The position numbers and the translations under genes are program-made. A stretch of DNA of 40,368 bases from an uncultured Chlorobiaceae bacterium. Its GTDB lineage: Bacteria; Bacteroidota; Chlorobiia; Chlorobiales; Chlorobiaceae. The first letter of the stretch is position 1, and each line of letters begins with the position of its first letter. Below are positions 17,513-26,378 of the stretch, piece after piece. The stretch is from the NCBI GenBank assembly GCA_903871235.1, contig CAIQGA010000102.1, forward strand, positions 1 through 40,368, given 5' to 3'. The notes beneath the pieces are model-generated. The model was not told the origin of the DNA and did not search any database. It saw only the letters and a list, made by a program, of their open reading frames with translations.

Positions 17513-17913
17513 AGATTTTCGTGGGAATAGAGTCAGAAAGAGTTGGGAATGCGTAATATTGATTCATCGGATAACTAAGAATGAAACCCGACGATGAAAG
17601 AAAAGTGAATAAAAACAAGCCATAGAAACGGCGTCTTTGTCGATTTAAGCAAGAAAAGACTAACGCGCTAAAATAGTCTGCATGCAAACAAAATATAGCG
17701 TCTAAAAGCCTTGGCAAGGGACTTTAAGAACTGCGAAAGCCACCGAACCAAAACATTATTTTATCGTAGAAATCTTAACCTTCTTGCTGTATTGTGAAGT
17801 GTTTTTGTCTCGCCTCAACACATTGAATTCAACGAAGAGCCCAAAAAAGTAATAACGTGCAGTTGTCTTAAGTATTGTAATGGTTTTCTGAAATGCATCA
17901 TTAGCATAAAATT
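17513..17913. other. Gene-poor stretch at the left edge of the inserted segment
   Basis: No intact gene is seen. On the reverse strand an open frame runs to 17717 and encodes a hydrophobic segment (FYGLFLFTFLSSSGFILSY) followed by Asn/Tyr/Pro-rich sequence. It could be a shred of another membrane protein gene joined to the methyltransferase remnant. From 17718 to 17913 I see nothing recognisable except the AT-rich leader of the next gene. Confidence 0.35.
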
Positions 17914-19836
17914 ATGCATCGAGATTTAATCAGAGTGTTCTTGAAGGTAGTTGTACAACTGCTTCTTTTTGTCACTGTATTTTGCATAGTTGTACCATTT
18001 TTCCCAACTATGCCGGGCGAAGGCTTAGACCCATCCTGGAAAATAGGGATGAATCAAGCTAACGAACAAGGTTTCGTTTTTGGGCGTGATATTATATTTA
18101 CTTTTGGGCCATACGCATCAATTTATACAAAAGCTTATCATCCAGCGACCGATCATCTCATGATGGCTGGAGGAATTTATTTGGCTATTTGCTACTGGAT
18201 TGCGTTATTTTATTTGACAAATAAAAGTCGTCCACAATTTGTATTTGTTTTTGTAGTGGCTTTGGCCGGGTTAATGTATTCCCGTGACGCACTATTATTT
18301 TCGTACCCTTTACTTGTTTCACTTTTTTGCTTTAACTCAATCACCTCAAAAGATAATATTTTTATTGACAATAATGCAGTTATTGTTTTGACATTAATTC
18401 TTTTTTCGGCTTTTGGATTGTTACCTTTAATCAAGGGATCAATACTTATTTTGTGTTTATTTATAGATCTTTTGGCTTTTCTTTTATTTGTTATAAATCA
18501 CAGGTGGGGTCAAGCGATAGCTGCTGTTGTTTCACCTGTTTTGTTTAGTGTTTTTTTCTGGGTTGTATCAGGCCAATCAATTATAAATTTCCCGTCATAT
18601 TTTGCTTCAATGGCAGAGATTATCTCTGGTTACTCAGAAGCTATGGCCCTTAATGGCTTTTTTGATGATATTTTCTTTTTTTTTGTCGCTACATTTGTAA
18701 TTTTGGTTGCTATTTATCGTGAGAATAGGATGCCCATAAATCTTAGAATATTTATATGGTCTGCATTTTTTATATACTTATTTATGGCATTTAAAGGCGG
18801 CTTCGTTCGTCATGATGGGCACGCATTAATAGCTGGCGCGTCGATATTAATTGCAGCATTATTTTTTTCTTTCACTTTTCATTCGCGTTGGAGGCAAGTT
18901 GTTTTACTGCTATCTTTATTTGTTTACACAAGTATTAATAGTCATTACGTAAAGACCTCTATAGCAAGCTTTTATGGCAAAATCACAACAACATATTTTT
19001 CTGCGTGGGATGGAATTATAAGTAGATGGAATAAAAATAAGCGCTTTGATAATGATTTTAAAAATGCCCTTTGCCGGATCAATGATAAAGCAAAATTTCC
19101 ATTGCTTGAGGGCTCTACGGATATTTATTCATATAATCAGTCTTACTTGATTGCATCTAAAAATAAATGGAATCCTCGCCCTGTATTTCAAAGTTACTCG
19201 GCTTATACTGTTGGTCTTGTCAAGAAAAACCAAAATCATTTACTGAGCAAGAGTGCGCCCGATAATATTATTTTTCAAGTAGCCCCTATAGATGGTCGTC
19301 TTCCTTCCATTGAGGATGGTGCCAGTTGGCCTTTGATTATAAAATATTATCAGCCGACTTTATTTGTTGGTGATTATTTATATCTCCGCAAAAAAAAATC
19401 TGCATCGAAAGTTTCTGAGCCGTTATTGACTGGAAAAGGGTCATTCATATTTGGTGATAGAGTACCAGTTCCAAGTGGCTCGAATCCAATATTTGTCGAA
19501 TTATCAATAAACCGAAATTTGTATGGAAAACTTATAAATATTTTGTATAAACCCGGTCAGCTTAAAATAACAGTATATCTTGAGAATGGCGCAACCAAAA
19601 CGTACAGGATGATTTCCGGAATGGCAAAATCCGGTTTTTTGCTGTCTCCATTGATTGAAAATACGGGCGAATTTGTGCTGCTTTATGGGGATAGGGATTA
19701 TTTAATGAATAAAAAAGTTAAATCGTTCTCTATTATGCCTGTGAGTAATAAAGAGCAATGGGAACAAACTTATGATGTCAGGTTTATGAAAGTCCAACTC
19801 CCTCCACGGCTTGATATATCAAAATTATATAACTGA
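17914..19836 (+). CDS. Large polytopic membrane protein, possible GT-C-like
   Basis: A 640-residue protein with about 10-11 membrane segments in the first 350 residues and a soluble C-terminal region of nearly 290 residues. The first extracytoplasmic loop contains GEGLDPSWKIGMNQANEQG and FGRDIIFTFGP, a pattern I have seen in uncharacterised bacterial membrane proteins of surface-polysaccharide loci. An acidic residue in that loop would fit a lipid-sugar-dependent transferase, but the function is unassigned. The gene is strikingly AT-rich, sits alone on the plus strand and lies between the two halves of a methyltransferase pseudogene. It therefore looks horizontally acquired together with its flanks. 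Confidence 0.7.
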   Translation: MHRDLIRVFLKVVVQLLLFVTVFCIVVPFFPTMPGEGLDPSWKIGMNQANEQGFVFGRDIIFTFGPYASIYTKAYHPATDHLMMAGGIYLAICYWIALFYLTNKSRPQFVFVFVVALAGLMYSRDALLFSYPLLVSLFCFNSITSKDNIFIDNNAVIVLTLILFSAFGLLPLIKGSILILCLFIDLLAFLLFVINHRWGQAIAAVVSPVLFSVFFWVVSGQSIINFPSYFASMAEIISGYSEAMALNGFFDDIFFFFVATFVILVAIYRENRMPINLRIFIWSAFFIYLFMAFKGGFVRHDGHALIAGASILIAALFFSFTFHSRWRQVVLLLSLFVYTSINSHYVKTSIASFYGKITTTYFSAWDGIISRWNKNKRFDNDFKNALCRINDKAKFPLLEGSTDIYSYNQSYLIASKNKWNPRPVFQSYSAYTVGLVKKNQNHLLSKSAPDNIIFQVAPIDGRLPSIEDGASWPLIIKYYQPTLFVGDYLYLRKKKSASKVSEPLLTGKGSFIFGDRVPVPSGSNPIFVELSINRNLYGKLINILYKPGQLKITVYLENGATKTYRMISGMAKSGFLLSPLIENTGEFVLLYGDRDYLMNKKVKSFSIMPVSNKEQWEQTYDVRFMKVQLPPRLDISKLYN

Positions 19837-20041
19837 GATAAATTTCTTTACAGACGAGAAAATCCTTAAAAACAGTTCACTTCTATTTGAACGATCAGTG
19901 TTATTTTTTTAAATAGGATACGCTTTCAGGCTAGTTACATAAGCGCTTCACAAGAATTGATTCTGTACTAAAAAATGGAAACATCAAGGAATCAGGCTTG
20001 GATGACTTGAGAGTACGGAGCGACTTGTTGTTGACCGCTTA
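19837..20041. other. Right edge of the inserted segment, no intact gene
   Basis: No complete gene is seen. A plus-strand frame (RIDSVLKNGNIKESG, then LRVRSDLLLTAY) reads like part of a protein but has no start and an in-frame stop upstream, and I cannot identify it. The last 30 bases (20012-20041) form the first copy of an imperfect repeat found again at 20584-20613. Confidence 0.3.
20012..20041 (-). repeat. Imperfect 30-bp direct repeat, copy 1
   Basis: It matches 20584-20613 at 24 of 30 positions, including an unbroken AGTACGGAG and CGCTTA. It sits exactly where the methyltransferase N-terminal half loses its similarity, so it may mark the end of an inserted element. Confidence 0.45.
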
Positions 20042-20460
20042 TTGAGGCATTAAATCTTGAATAAAGGAACATAAAAGCCGGTACATATATTGCTAAATGC
20101 CCGTCAGGGTTTAATTTTGAATTAATTTGTTTTAAAATTTCAACATCGTCTTTAATATGCTCAAGAACATTTGCTGTATATATTGCATCATATTTTTTGT
20201 GCAGTGATTCAAGGCTGTTATAACTATTGAATCCTCGTTCATTCAAGATTGTACATAATTTAACATCAATGTCAAAACAATCTGGCTTGGCTATATTCAT
20301 TGATTGCCATAACCATGCAAGCGTTCCAATTCCTGCATCGAAATCCAGGATGTCGTGTCACTCTTTTGAGTATAATGATAGTTTTGAAACTATATCTTTG
20401 TTATAATTTTCTAAATATTTTTCAAGTACATACAACTTATCTATTCCTGATAATTAGTTT
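20042..20460 (-). pseudogene. N-terminal half of a split SAM-dependent methyltransferase
   Basis: Read on the reverse strand, the segment encodes IDKLYVLEKYLENYNKDIV, then SAM motif I as HDILDFDAGIGTLAWLW (normally DFGAG; the first Gly is Asp here). Next comes CFDID as the acidic loop, then NVLEHIKDDVEILKQINSKL and GHLAIYVPAF, the canonical post-I and motif II/III order. A TGA at 20358-20360 interrupts the frame just before motif I, and the first codons appear frameshifted. Similarity ends after RFNAS at about 20042, where intact relatives continue with a GHYRRY motif. The C-terminal half is found at 17260-17512. The gene is thus inactive three ways: by stop, substitution and split. Confidence 0.7.
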
Positions 20461-20610
20461 TATCTGGACTCTGAAAGTTGAGTGATTGTGTTGAAGGTAT
20501 TTTTCTAAATATTAAGCGCTCTGCAAAATTATTCTGGTAATAAGAAAGACAAATATGAGAGGATTATAAAATAATAGGCTGATAGTACGGAGTGAATTAT
20601 TTTTTATCGC
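20461..20610. other. Spacer between the methyltransferase remnant and the GT-C paralogue
   Basis: AT-rich spacer without a gene. It contains most of repeat copy 2 (20584-20613) directly downstream, in the transcribed sense, of the second glycosyltransferase paralogue. Confidence 0.35.
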
Positions 20611-20613
20611 TTA
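20584..20613 (-). repeat. Imperfect 30-bp direct repeat, copy 2
   Basis: 24 of 30 positions match 20012-20041. On the reverse strand it begins at the TAA stop of the 674-residue glycosyltransferase, so it lies at that gene's 3' end. The two copies flank the N-terminal methyltransferase remnant. Confidence 0.45.
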
Positions 20614-22635
20614 CCTGAGAAAATTATTGTTGGAATGAAAAAGCTTAATCTCATTAAGTCCTGCGCCAATTCCTTTGAAACCTAATATATCGATAATAAT
20701 AGAATCAGATAAATATGAAGGAATTTCTATTGTCGTCCAATACGGATAAAGTAATAAATTTTTGCGTCCATAAAAAACAACTTTTCCGTTTTTTATAAGC
20801 GAAAAAGCAATTCTGCTTGTGGAGCGATTAAAATTTTTACTATTATTTGTATTGAGAATCATTATTTTGTTTACAAAGTAATGATTAGTATAGATAACCT
20901 TAAAAGAGCCAAGTTGATTATCAGGGAGCAGCCAGTAATCAATACATGAGTCTTCGGTTACGCTGCAGTCATTAAGATTTTTTAATGAGTTAATGCTGTC
21001 GTTTTTAATGTTTTCTGTAACTCCTGTTATGGCTTTAATTTTAACAATTTTAAAATCATAGCTTTTTTTTGCAGAGTGACTTAAATATATTTTGGGACAT
21101 TTTTTTTGATAAAATTCTTTTTCTGATAAAAGATCATATTTAGTATTAACTATATTCGAAAGTAAAGAAAATGAATGGATTCCATTTTTTTTGTTATTGT
21201 TAAAGTGAAAACTCTTTCCTGTTACCGCATCAATAATAATATCAGGAGCACTTCTGCTGATGTCATTGATAAGACGATTCTGGCCATAAGTTGTTAAGAT
21301 ATTTTTTCTTATTTGTGTTTCATTCTCTGTTTCCCTGCCTGCCGGAACTATACCTCCAAACAAATACCATTGCGGCATCCATCCCCAAACGAGTCCACAA
21401 TTATTTTCCAAATCAAGCCATGAAAATATCTTGGGATTTTTCCATTCTACATTAAATGGCAGAGTTGTTTTGTAACGAGAAAAATGTAAAGAAAGGCCTT
21501 CAGTATTTGAAATATTAAGAAAAGCACCGGTAACGAAAACAATAAAAAACAGGAGATACGTGCAAAAATAAAATATATTTATTTTGTTTTTTTGTGTAAA
21601 CGAAAAAAGAGATCCTGCAAAAAAGGCAAAAAATGGAACTGCAAGCATTACATAGTGTGTAAACGCTCTGCCAGGTCGTGCAACTGAATATATAGACGCA
21701 AGCAAAATTATAAATGAATAGACAATAAATATATAACTCTGTTTGTTTCTGTTAAAAAAAACAAGATTTAATAGTCCTAAAACAATGATTGATAGCCAAA
21801 AATGAAAAATAAAAAAAAGTTCAGGATCGGTTGCAGCAAGATGGTATAACGAGTATGCGGTAGTGATTTTAGTAATGTATAGAAATGCGTTAATTATGTA
21901 ACTGTTATAAAAATCTGCAAAGTTACCATTCAAATAGAGTGGTAGTAAAAAAATCAGGAATGGTAATGCTGTTGCGCCTGTAAATATTGCTATATGGAGA
22001 CCTTTATGCTTTCTTGATGTCTTGTGAATGGAGTAGATATTAAATAAAAACATAATAGTCGCCAAAGGTATCGCCTGCAGCTTGGCAAAAAATATTGCAC
22101 CTGTACAAATGCCAATTAAAATATCAATAAAGTAGCTTCGATTTGCTGTTTGTGAAAGTATAAATATTTTTACTATGAAATAATTGCCAGTAAATATAAT
22201 GGTCAATGGCAAAAGTTCACTTGAATAATGGATAAAATCCGGATGCCGAGTGGTAGAATAAAATATACCTAAAGAAATCGAGAGGATTGATGCGAATTTA
22301 TAATCAGTTATGTTTTTTAATGATAAATACAATAAAATAAAAACAGCAGTAAGCAAAAGAGTCGCTGTAATTCTCGTTAGACTTAATGTTACATCACCAC
22401 CGAAAAGAGTTGGCCACAAAAGAATTAATGAATTTAATGGCCCACTGGTTCCTCCATCAATAGCATCCCAATTCCATCCAAAATGTTGAATACGAAGAGC
22501 ATTTGCCGCCATCTGTACTTCATCAGGATTAAAAGGAACAGGGTAAACTATAGAAAACCATCTTCCAATGGTTATTAGTCCTGATCCAAACAATAAAAAC
22601 AAAAAATCAAATATACTGTTCTTGTATAGTTTCAT
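20611..22635 (-). CDS. GT-C-like polytopic glycosyltransferase, paralogue B
   Basis: A 674-residue membrane protein with about ten hydrophobic segments. The first extracytoplasmic loop contains PFNPDEVQMAANALRI; the Asp-Glu pair there is the expected catalytic acid of PMT/ArnT-like GT-C enzymes, which use polyprenyl-phosphate sugars. The C-terminal 250 residues form a soluble domain with Asp/Asn-rich and aromatic stretches. It is closely similar over its whole length to the neighbouring gene at 22986-25028, so the pair arose by tandem duplication. There is no strong ribosome-binding site before ATG 22635. The 350-bp gap upstream holds transposase debris, so its transcription may be weakened or independent. 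The sugar and acceptor are unknown. Confidence 0.8.
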   Translation of the reverse strand: MKLYKNSIFDFLFLLFGSGLITIGRWFSIVYPVPFNPDEVQMAANALRIQHFGWNWDAIDGGTSGPLNSLILLWPTLFGGDVTLSLTRITATLLLTAVFILLYLSLKNITDYKFASILSISLGIFYSTTRHPDFIHYSSELLPLTIIFTGNYFIVKIFILSQTANRSYFIDILIGICTGAIFFAKLQAIPLATIMFLFNIYSIHKTSRKHKGLHIAIFTGATALPFLIFLLPLYLNGNFADFYNSYIINAFLYITKITTAYSLYHLAATDPELFFIFHFWLSIIVLGLLNLVFFNRNKQSYIFIVYSFIILLASIYSVARPGRAFTHYVMLAVPFFAFFAGSLFSFTQKNKINIFYFCTYLLFFIVFVTGAFLNISNTEGLSLHFSRYKTTLPFNVEWKNPKIFSWLDLENNCGLVWGWMPQWYLFGGIVPAGRETENETQIRKNILTTYGQNRLINDISRSAPDIIIDAVTGKSFHFNNNKKNGIHSFSLLSNIVNTKYDLLSEKEFYQKKCPKIYLSHSAKKSYDFKIVKIKAITGVTENIKNDSINSLKNLNDCSVTEDSCIDYWLLPDNQLGSFKVIYTNHYFVNKIMILNTNNSKNFNRSTSRIAFSLIKNGKVVFYGRKNLLLYPYWTTIEIPSYLSDSIIIDILGFKGIGAGLNEIKLFHSNNNFLR

Positions 22636-22672
22636 GGTCTGTTTATTTATTAACGACGGGAAGAAGATAAGT
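22636..22672 (-). repeat. Vestige of the polyprenyl-P glycosyltransferase 3' end
   Basis: The bases just upstream of paralogue B (reverse strand CTTCCCGTCGTTAATAAAT, then ACAGACC before the ATG) match the last codons of the GT2 gene upstream of paralogue A (CTTCACGGCGTTAACAAAT and GAGACC, 25026-25060). The duplication unit therefore included the 3' end of the GT2 gene, which has since decayed. Confidence 0.55.
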
Positions 22673-22689
22673 ACTCCTTAAAAATTCAT

Positions 22690-22866
22690 TCAATAATCGA
22701 TGTCAAATCCAGATAGTATTTTGCTGATATCTTTTTCAAAGGGTTGAACATTTCGGGTTTTGAATTCCATCAATTCATATTACGCTTTCTGATAATGCTT
22801 TTTAATGCGCGTGATTTTTGAACTATAGGTCGGAAGGAAATAGATGAACAGTCCCGTATTTCATGC
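22690..22866 (-). pseudogene. Degraded C-terminal remnant of an IS630-type transposase
   Basis: On the reverse strand one frame reads TGLFIYFLPTYSSKITRIKK, then HYQKA, a stop, YELMEFKTRNVQPF and KDISKILSGFDIDY. This resembles the IS630 family C-terminus (FLPPYSPELNLIE followed by a variable helical tail), although the SPELN core is degraded and stops interrupt the frame. No terminal repeats were found. It lies in the gap between the two duplicated glycosyltransferase genes. Confidence 0.45.
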
Positions 22867-22985
22867 TGAAAAGATATGCTCGAAACTGATTATAGAGTAT
22901 ATTCCGTTTCTATGCCTTTCAACTTAAATTGATTTGTATACATTATATTTGTTTCAGGATAATCAGTTTGGCTTGTTTATTAATT

Positions 22986-25028
22986 CTACTGGTATGCCAC
23001 TTCATTGATGTGATTATTGATAGAATGAAAAATTTTAATCTCATTCAAACCTGCGCCAATTCCTTTAAAACCTAATATATCAATAATAATAGAATCCGAT
23101 AAATATGGAGAGATTTTTATTGTAGTCCAATATGGATAAGGTGATAAATTTTTGCGTCCATAATAAACAACTTTTCCGCTTTTTATAAGCGAAAAAGCAA
23201 TACTGCTTGTAGCGTGATCAAAATTCTTGCCGTCATTTGTATTAAGAATCATTATTTTGTTTACAAAGTAATTCTGAGTAAAAATAACTTTAAAAGAACC
23301 AAGTTGATTATCAGGGAGCAGCCAGTAATCAATACATGAGTCTTCAGTTACGCTGCAGTCATTAAGGTTATTTAATGAATTAATGCTGTCATTTGTAATG
23401 TTTTTTGTGACTCCTGTTATGCTTTTGATTTTAATAATTTTCTTGTTATAGTTATTTTTGGCAAAGTGGCTTAAATAAATTTTAGGACACTTAGCTCGAT
23501 AAAAGCCATCGTCCAATACAAGATCATATTTGTTTTTTATAAAATTCAAAAGCAAAGGAAATGAGTTGATTCCATTTTCTTTATTATTGTTAAATCCAAA
23601 ACTGTGCCCGGTCACGGCATCAATAATAATATCAGGAGAACTTTTTTTGATATCATTGACGAGACGATGCCGATAATATGCCGTTAAGATATTTTTTCTT
23701 ATTTGTGTCTCATTATGTGATTCTCTACCTGCCGGTACAAGCCCTCCAAGTAAATACCATTGCGGCATCCACCCCCAAACAAGTCCACAATTATTTTTTA
23801 AATCAAGCCATGAAAATATCCCTGGATTTTTCCATTCAACCCTAAAAGGCAGAATTGTTTTGTAACGAAAAAAATGTGAAGCAATCCCTCCGCGATTCGA
23901 AATACTAATAAAAGCGACGCAGAGTAAAACAATAAAAAATAAGAGGTATGTATAAAAAAAATACGCGTTATTGATTTTGTTTTTTTGTGTACAAGAAAAA
24001 AGTGACCCTGCAAAAAAGACGAAAAATGGCATTGAAAGCATTAAATAGTGCGGAAACTCCCTGCCAGGTCGTGCAACTGAATACAGAGACGCAATCAGAG
24101 TGATAAATGAATATATTATAAATACATGACCATCTGAATCTTTGTTTGAGAAAGCAAGATTCATCAGTCCTAATACAATAATTGAGAGCCAGAAATAAAA
24201 AAATAAAATAAGTACAGAATCTTTTGTAACAAGATTGTACAAAGAGTATGCGGAAGTGATTTTGCTGATATAGAGTATCGCATTCATTATGTAACTGTTA
24301 TAAAAATCTGTCAAGTTACCATTTAAATAGAGTGGGAGTAAAAAAATCAAGAATGGTAATGCAGTTGCTCCTGTAAATATTGTTATAGAAAGTGCTTTTT
24401 TCTCTCTTGATGTTTTGTGAATTGAGTAGATATTGAATAAAAACAGAGTAGTCGCTATCGGTATTGCCTGCAGTTTGGCAAAAAATATTGAGCCTATACA
24501 CGTACCAATTAAAACATCAATAAAATAGCCTCGATTTTCTTTTTTGGAATGTATAAATTTGTTTACTATGAGGTAATTGCCAGTCCCTATGATTGCCAAT
24601 GGCAAAAGTTCACTTGAATAATGAATAAAATCCGGATGTCGAGTAGCAGCATAAAATATAGCCAGAGACATTGACGCGATTGATGCAAATTTATAGTCAC
24701 TTATATTCTTTAAGGATAAATACATCAAGATAAAGACCGCACAAAGTAAAAGAGTTGCGGTAAGTCTTGACAGGCTTAATGTGACATCACCGCCGAAAAG
24801 GGTTGGCCACAAAAGAATTAAGGAGTTTAAGGGTCCGCTGGTTGTTCCATCAATAGCATCCCAGTTCCATCCGAAATGTTGAATACGAAGGGCATTTGCT
24901 GCCATCTGCGCTTCATCAGGATTAAAGGGAACAGGGTAAACTATGGAGAACCATCTTCCAATGGTTATTATTCCTGCTCCAGACAATAAAAACAAGACAT
25001 CAAAGATACTTAATTTCTTTCGTTTCAT
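22986..25028 (-). CDS. GT-C-like polytopic glycosyltransferase, paralogue A
   Basis: A 680-residue membrane protein paralogous to the gene at 20611-22635. It shares the first-loop motif PFNPDEAQMAANALRI, with the Asp-Glu pair expected of GT-C transferases, about ten hydrophobic segments, and a soluble C-terminal domain with the same DCSVTEDSCIDYWLLPDNQL block. ATG 25028 is chosen because it overlaps the TGA of the preceding polyprenyl-phosphate glycosyltransferase (ATGA) and has a GAAAGAGAG purine tract upstream; ATG 25043 is the alternative. The coupling suggests that the upstream enzyme makes the lipid-linked sugar this one transfers, as in ArnC-ArnT-like pairs. The acceptor is unknown. Confidence 0.82.
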   Translation of the reverse strand: MKRKKLSIFDVLFLLSGAGIITIGRWFSIVYPVPFNPDEAQMAANALRIQHFGWNWDAIDGTTSGPLNSLILLWPTLFGGDVTLSLSRLTATLLLCAVFILMYLSLKNISDYKFASIASMSLAIFYAATRHPDFIHYSSELLPLAIIGTGNYLIVNKFIHSKKENRGYFIDVLIGTCIGSIFFAKLQAIPIATTLFLFNIYSIHKTSREKKALSITIFTGATALPFLIFLLPLYLNGNLTDFYNSYIMNAILYISKITSAYSLYNLVTKDSVLILFFYFWLSIIVLGLMNLAFSNKDSDGHVFIIYSFITLIASLYSVARPGREFPHYLMLSMPFFVFFAGSLFSCTQKNKINNAYFFYTYLLFFIVLLCVAFISISNRGGIASHFFRYKTILPFRVEWKNPGIFSWLDLKNNCGLVWGWMPQWYLLGGLVPAGRESHNETQIRKNILTAYYRHRLVNDIKKSSPDIIIDAVTGHSFGFNNNKENGINSFPLLLNFIKNKYDLVLDDGFYRAKCPKIYLSHFAKNNYNKKIIKIKSITGVTKNITNDSINSLNNLNDCSVTEDSCIDYWLLPDNQLGSFKVIFTQNYFVNKIMILNTNDGKNFDHATSSIAFSLIKSGKVVYYGRKNLSPYPYWTTIKISPYLSDSIIIDILGFKGIGAGLNEIKIFHSINNHINEVAYQ

Positions 25029-26020
25029 GGTCTCTCTTTCCATTTGTTAACGCCGTGAAGAGGATGCTTGTCAAAATCATCTTTTATCACAAAACTATAT
25101 GACAATATGTAATCTCTGTAGTTGCGTGTTGAAGTATTAAATTTCGTGAGTCCGGTCAGAAGAAGTGTCAACAGAGTTAATGCTCCAGTTTGAATAAATA
25201 TCAGCATAAGCAAACCGAAAAGAACAGAAGACCATCCTGGCGTTGCCATTCCAAATCCTTTGAGCACAAGAGGTACAGGCATTGCAATAAACGAGAGCAA
25301 TGCCACACTTGCACATGCAATACCAACTCTTACCAGTACTTCTTCTGCAAAAATCATTAAAGCCTTAAATCCATGCAGCACTAATCCTACGAAGTTCATT
25401 TTACTGTGTCCAGCGTAACGCGCTCCCCGGTCGATTAAAACTGAATTCATGCGAAGTTTTGATATAAGCACACAGCCTGCAATATGGATCCATAGTTCTT
25501 CCATCGAAGCAAGTCTTTGTGCTGCATGAGGTTTGATTGCCATAAAATTACCAAAACTTATTGTTTGTCCACTCAGCATCCTGAACAGGTATTTATAGAC
25601 AAAATAAAAAATTTTAAAATCAAGCGTTTCAACACGATTTTTTCGTTGAGCAACAACAATATCAATTTCTTCTGATAAGAGTTTTTCAAGCATGATATTG
25701 ATAGAAACAGGTAAATCCTCCCCATCAGAATCCATCACAACTATGGTGCTACAGGGAAAATGTTCAGCAACATAGTTTATACCTATCGCGATGGCTTGCT
25801 GGTGCCCAACATTACGTTTTAGAGAAAGAATAACGCCTTTCAGGCCTGATGATTTTAGAGCAATTGGTGTTAACGGTTCCCGAACAGATCCGTCGTCCAC
25901 AGCGACAACAAATATATTAGGATTTACTGCTGCCAACTCTTTGAATAAACGAGTCGAGGCTTCACGATCTTCAAAAGCCGGAGTAATAATTATTAATGTT
26001 TGAGTATCTGATACATTCAT
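25025..26020 (-). CDS. Family 2 glycosyltransferase (polyprenyl-phosphate sugar synthase-like)
   Basis: A 331-residue protein. The N-terminal GT-A domain opens TLIIITPAFEDREA, then VVAVDDGS, and carries MDSDGEDLP as the metal-binding DxD. Two membrane helices follow near the C-terminus (about 232-258 and 270-298). This is the architecture of DPM1/ArnC-type enzymes, which transfer a sugar from a nucleotide to polyprenyl phosphate on the cytoplasmic face. ATG 26020 is preferred to TTG 26023. The stop overlaps the start of a GT-C-like transferase that would use its product. It starts a reverse-strand cluster that is AT-rich relative to the flanks. Confidence 0.88.
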   Translation of the reverse strand: MNVSDTQTLIIITPAFEDREASTRLFKELAAVNPNIFVVAVDDGSVREPLTPIALKSSGLKGVILSLKRNVGHQQAIAIGINYVAEHFPCSTIVVMDSDGEDLPVSINIMLEKLLSEEIDIVVAQRKNRVETLDFKIFYFVYKYLFRMLSGQTISFGNFMAIKPHAAQRLASMEELWIHIAGCVLISKLRMNSVLIDRGARYAGHSKMNFVGLVLHGFKALMIFAEEVLVRVGIACASVALLSFIAMPVPLVLKGFGMATPGWSSVLFGLLMLIFIQTGALTLLTLLLTGLTKFNTSTRNYRDYILSYSFVIKDDFDKHPLHGVNKWKERP

Positions 26021-26069
26021 CAAAAAATAATAATAATAAAATTATTAAAAGTACTAAGCTGCTAATAGC

Positions 26070-26288
26070 TCAACCCATCATTGACTGAACATCTGAGTAA
26101 CTTTGAAGGTTGTTCCAAAGCCGGTGACTAAGGAAGGCCTGTTTTTGTGATGTAGCTTTAATATCAAAAGCGGTTTGTACTATTAGTTCGGAAAACAGAT
26201 CGCTGATAGAGACTGACTTAAGTGATTCGTTTTGATTTAAAGCGTAATGCGTAAAAGTACCTGCTGGCACGTCAGAATTAGTTTTCAT
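26070..26288 (-). CDS. Small hypothetical protein
   Basis: A 72-residue frame upstream of the glycosyltransferase cluster and next to IS debris. It is polar with no membrane segment; the C-terminus (AFLSHRLWNNLQSYSDVQ) looks helical. I do not recognise it. It could be a genuine small gene or a remnant cut by the adjacent IS21 end. Confidence 0.3.
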   Translation of the reverse strand: MKTNSDVPAGTFTHYALNQNESLKSVSISDLFSELIVQTAFDIKATSQKQAFLSHRLWNNLQSYSDVQSMMG

Positions 26289-26314
26289 TGGATTTACTGA
26301 GTATTACGGTGAAT

Positions 26315-26350
26315 GTGTGCCACTCATTTCCGGGTTAAAGTGTACCACCC
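26315..26350 (-). mobile_element. IS21-type terminal repeats (remnant element end)
   Basis: GTGTGCCACTC (26315-26325) and GTGTACCACCC (26340-26350) are spaced 25 bp apart and match at 9 of 11 positions. IS21-family elements carry such short repeats near their ends. An IstB-like coding remnant directly adjoins, in the orientation expected for the end after istB. Confidence 0.5.
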
Positions 26351-26378
26351 TTTTCATGTCTGATTTTTTAATTAGAAT

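Noticed and set aside
17289-17717. A 142-codon reverse-strand frame as an intact gene
   Set aside because: Its last 80 residues are a methyltransferase C-terminus and the rest is unrelated. The natural end is out of frame by one base, so it is a chimeric remnant.
19992-20300. A 102-codon reverse-strand frame as a small methyltransferase
   Set aside because: SAM motif I lies upstream of its ATG, behind an in-frame TGA, and the C-terminal half is missing. It is part of the split pseudogene.
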